Below are positions 62,025-64,000 of a stretch of 64,000 bases of DNA, piece by piece (position 1 is the first letter of the stretch; each line of letters opens with the position of its first letter). The stretch is from Terebella lapidaria (taxonomy: Eukaryota; Annelida; Polychaeta; Terebellida; Terebellidae), in NCBI GenBank assembly GCA_949152475.1, contig OX424559.1:18631809-18695808 (forward strand), written 5' to 3'. The notes under the pieces are model-generated. The model made no database searches and was not told the DNA's origin. It saw nothing but the letters and a program-made list of their open reading frames with translations. The translations under genes were made by a program, and so were the position numbers.

Positions 62025-62879
62025 CTATGGCAGAAAACATGGAGAAATATATAGCTTTTGCATATCTTTTCACATATCTATTGTGAAGCCGGCGAGGATG
62101 ACAACAACACAGGGGTCAATCGTACTTAGAATATAATTTCATCAGTATATGAGTATTTAAACGGCAAATTTTTTTTAACACCACAAAATACTAGTACCTT
62201 TCTGTATTGATTGGTAAATTTGTGTCAGCACAACAAGCTCATTAACATACGATTACACGAAGCATATTTTAATATTATTTGAACAAACCCGCGATTGTAT
62301 CTCGACGACACAACTCATTGACTTTAATACATGTCGACAGCGAATGGATCCACAGATCAACAGCAGTTACATGACGTCGATAGGATCACCTCGACAGCCT
62401 AGCTGACAATAAAATTATATCATGAAAAACAGTGCATGCTAGTAATAAAATACATGTAGTTGGGTCTGATTTACTAAGACACACATGTATCTACCCTGCA
62501 CATGACCCATAGCAGGATGGAACATATAATCGAATCACTTGTGGGTCCTGGCACGGGTGCAACCCCCTCCCCCCACCCATCCCCCCTCCCCCATTGTTCG
62601 AGTGAGAATTTTTGTGGAAGGCTTTAATTTAACACATGCTGCAAAACGTATAAACAATATCAAAATTGTACAAATACAGTTGTAAAATATAAAACATGGG
62701 CATGGAGGCCAAACCCGAGGTCGGGATGTATATACACTTCAAAATATCAGAACTGCGCATAGAGCATAGGGCATCTACAGTACAATGGCAAAAAGGACAT
62801 TTTTAGCGTATGGTTGTCTTGCACTTCCTACAGGTGTAGATCTATTTTTGATTGTCATGTGCAAAAATAGATATATCTG
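62025..62879. other. AT-rich noncoding interval
   Basis: No gene was recognised. It holds a C-rich patch at 62563-62593 and a short inverted repeat TCTATTTTTG / CAAAAATAGA at about 62841-62872. Confidence 0.4.
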
Positions 62880-63085
62880 CTGTAAACGTATGAAATTTCG
62901 CGATGTATTAATTTCGCGAACTTCGGGTTTGAAAAAAAAAACCGCGAAAATGAATACAAACGAATACATGGTTATTCAATCAGAGGGCTGACCATTCACA
63001 ACAGTCACGAACTTGAATCCACGTGAACATGTTGAGATGTTGAAAACGCGAACATTGATACACGCGAAATTTTATACGTTTACAG
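62880..63085. mobile_element. Small TIR element (MITE), 206 bp
   Basis: The left end CTGTAAACGTATGAAATTTC (from 62880) and the complement of the right end, CTGTAAACGTATAAAATTTC (ending 63085), match over about 39 bp with a few differences, continuing into CGCG-containing words on both sides. The interior carries several CGCGAA words. No transposase frame is present. A target duplication is not obvious. Confidence 0.75.
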
Positions 63086-64000
63086 TAATCCATTAATAAT
63101 TAAGGCATCACCAATAAGGGGCCATTCGAAAATTATGTAACGCTTTTTAAAGAGAAATTTGACACTCACCACCTCCTTGTGATGGGCCGTAATGCAAGGC
63201 CATATTACCCCCCCCCCCCATTACCAACGCAAGATGCCACCCTCGCACTCTTTACCCCCCCCCCCCCCCAACCCCCCTACCAACCACACTATTGATAAAT
63301 TCATATAATTACCCTCTCACCTCACTCCAAACCAAGAGGCGGATCATTTTTGTAACTCGTGCTGTATAACCCAATTATTTCTACAAGACATAGATTGGAT
63401 TAGGGGGTCTAGATGTTTATGCTGTGTGATCTGACATCACACAAAAAACTTCTCATTGGACCTTTCAAATAGATATCAGGATTCTAGTTATGAATATCAG
63501 GGTCTGGAGTCGCCCAGTAAACTGTAAATTAGAGCCCTCGGAAACTAGATCCACTAGTGCTCTTTCTCAACCGGAATAGATTGAATTACCAAATCATGGG
63601 GGGGGGGGGGGGGGGGGTAGGCGTTAGGAGTTATTCAGGGAGTGCCGCGTGAAATCGTGAATATTACGCGTTATTCGTGAGGAAATGGCAGCCTTTGAGA
63701 GACCGTTATGAACAACATACAATTCCGTTAATTTTGCCGGGTTTTTGCCGAAGTTGGATTCGGGTTTGCACGGAACATTACACATACTTATGGTTGTTGT
63801 TGATAATTTAAACTGAAGAAATAGGCCAGTGTAGCGATATCTTTGGTTGCACAATTATCTGTCAACTTTGCTTCGTCAGCCACCCTCCTCGGTTTTAGAG
63901 TTGAAAATGTCGTGTATCGGCATTAATGTAGACAGCTGCGCTTCGTTTCCAATTTAGATTTACAAATTTTCCAGAAAGGAGGCATCAGTGGGTATTTGAG
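63086..64000. other. Noncoding end of window with homopolymer tracts
   Basis: C runs at 63208-63219 and 63255-63269 and a 20-base G run at 63598-63617. A 76-codon minus frame (63624-63854) is open but was not recognised. Confidence 0.5.

Overview
The window reads as nuclear DNA of an invertebrate animal, most likely a lophotrochozoan such as a bivalve. The background is AT-rich and intron-rich, with no operons and no dense coding. It carries many small foldback/MITE elements, a SINE with a tRNA-type head, a LINE fossil and many tandem repeats. Its one convincing gene is an exon pair for a beta-propeller (NHL/TRIM-like) protein with GT-AG splice sites. The taxon is an inference; no marker gene fixes it.

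Layout. 1-5163: AT-rich noncoding DNA with a foldback element (187-357) and small inverted repeats. 5164-5916: a minisatellite of about 33 copies of a 23-bp unit. 5917-10719: noncoding, with homopolymer tracts. 10720-43865: one uninterrupted 33.1-kb satellite of roughly 430 units of 76/77 bp, more than half of the window. 43866-51450: two diverged copies of a ~1.4-kb segment (one split by a SINE), a cluster of short diverged repeats and a LINE endonuclease fossil. 52775-57760: short palindromes, a dimeric ~245-bp tandem repeat, a 462-bp foldback transposon with a perfect 9-bp target duplication, and a 176-bp tandem duplication. 57900-62024, minus strand: the 3' part of the beta-propeller gene (exons 61091-60720 and 59936-59511) with a possible long 3' UTR, plus a possible terminal exon of another transcript (62024-61763). 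62880-63085: a small TIR element. The end of the window has C/G homopolymers.

The satellite is the main object. Its unit is GC- and G-rich on the plus strand (33 G, 16 C, 13 A, 15 T in the 77-bp form) and is stop-free in all three minus-strand frames, so it yields long apparent ORFs (up to 1408 codons). These look non-genic. The 76- and 77-bp units shift the frame each time. The ATG starts and the TGA stops that delimit many of the ORFs sit at CpG sites changed to TpG or CpA. Unit variation falls mainly at four CpG sites, a pattern expected of germline methylation and deamination. Each full unit also carries a canonical G-quadruplex motif on the plus strand and a small hairpin. Shared rare variants reveal nested higher-order repeats of about 460, 921, 1149, 1226, 1381, 2672 and 8938 bp, with very recent duplications in the right-hand half.
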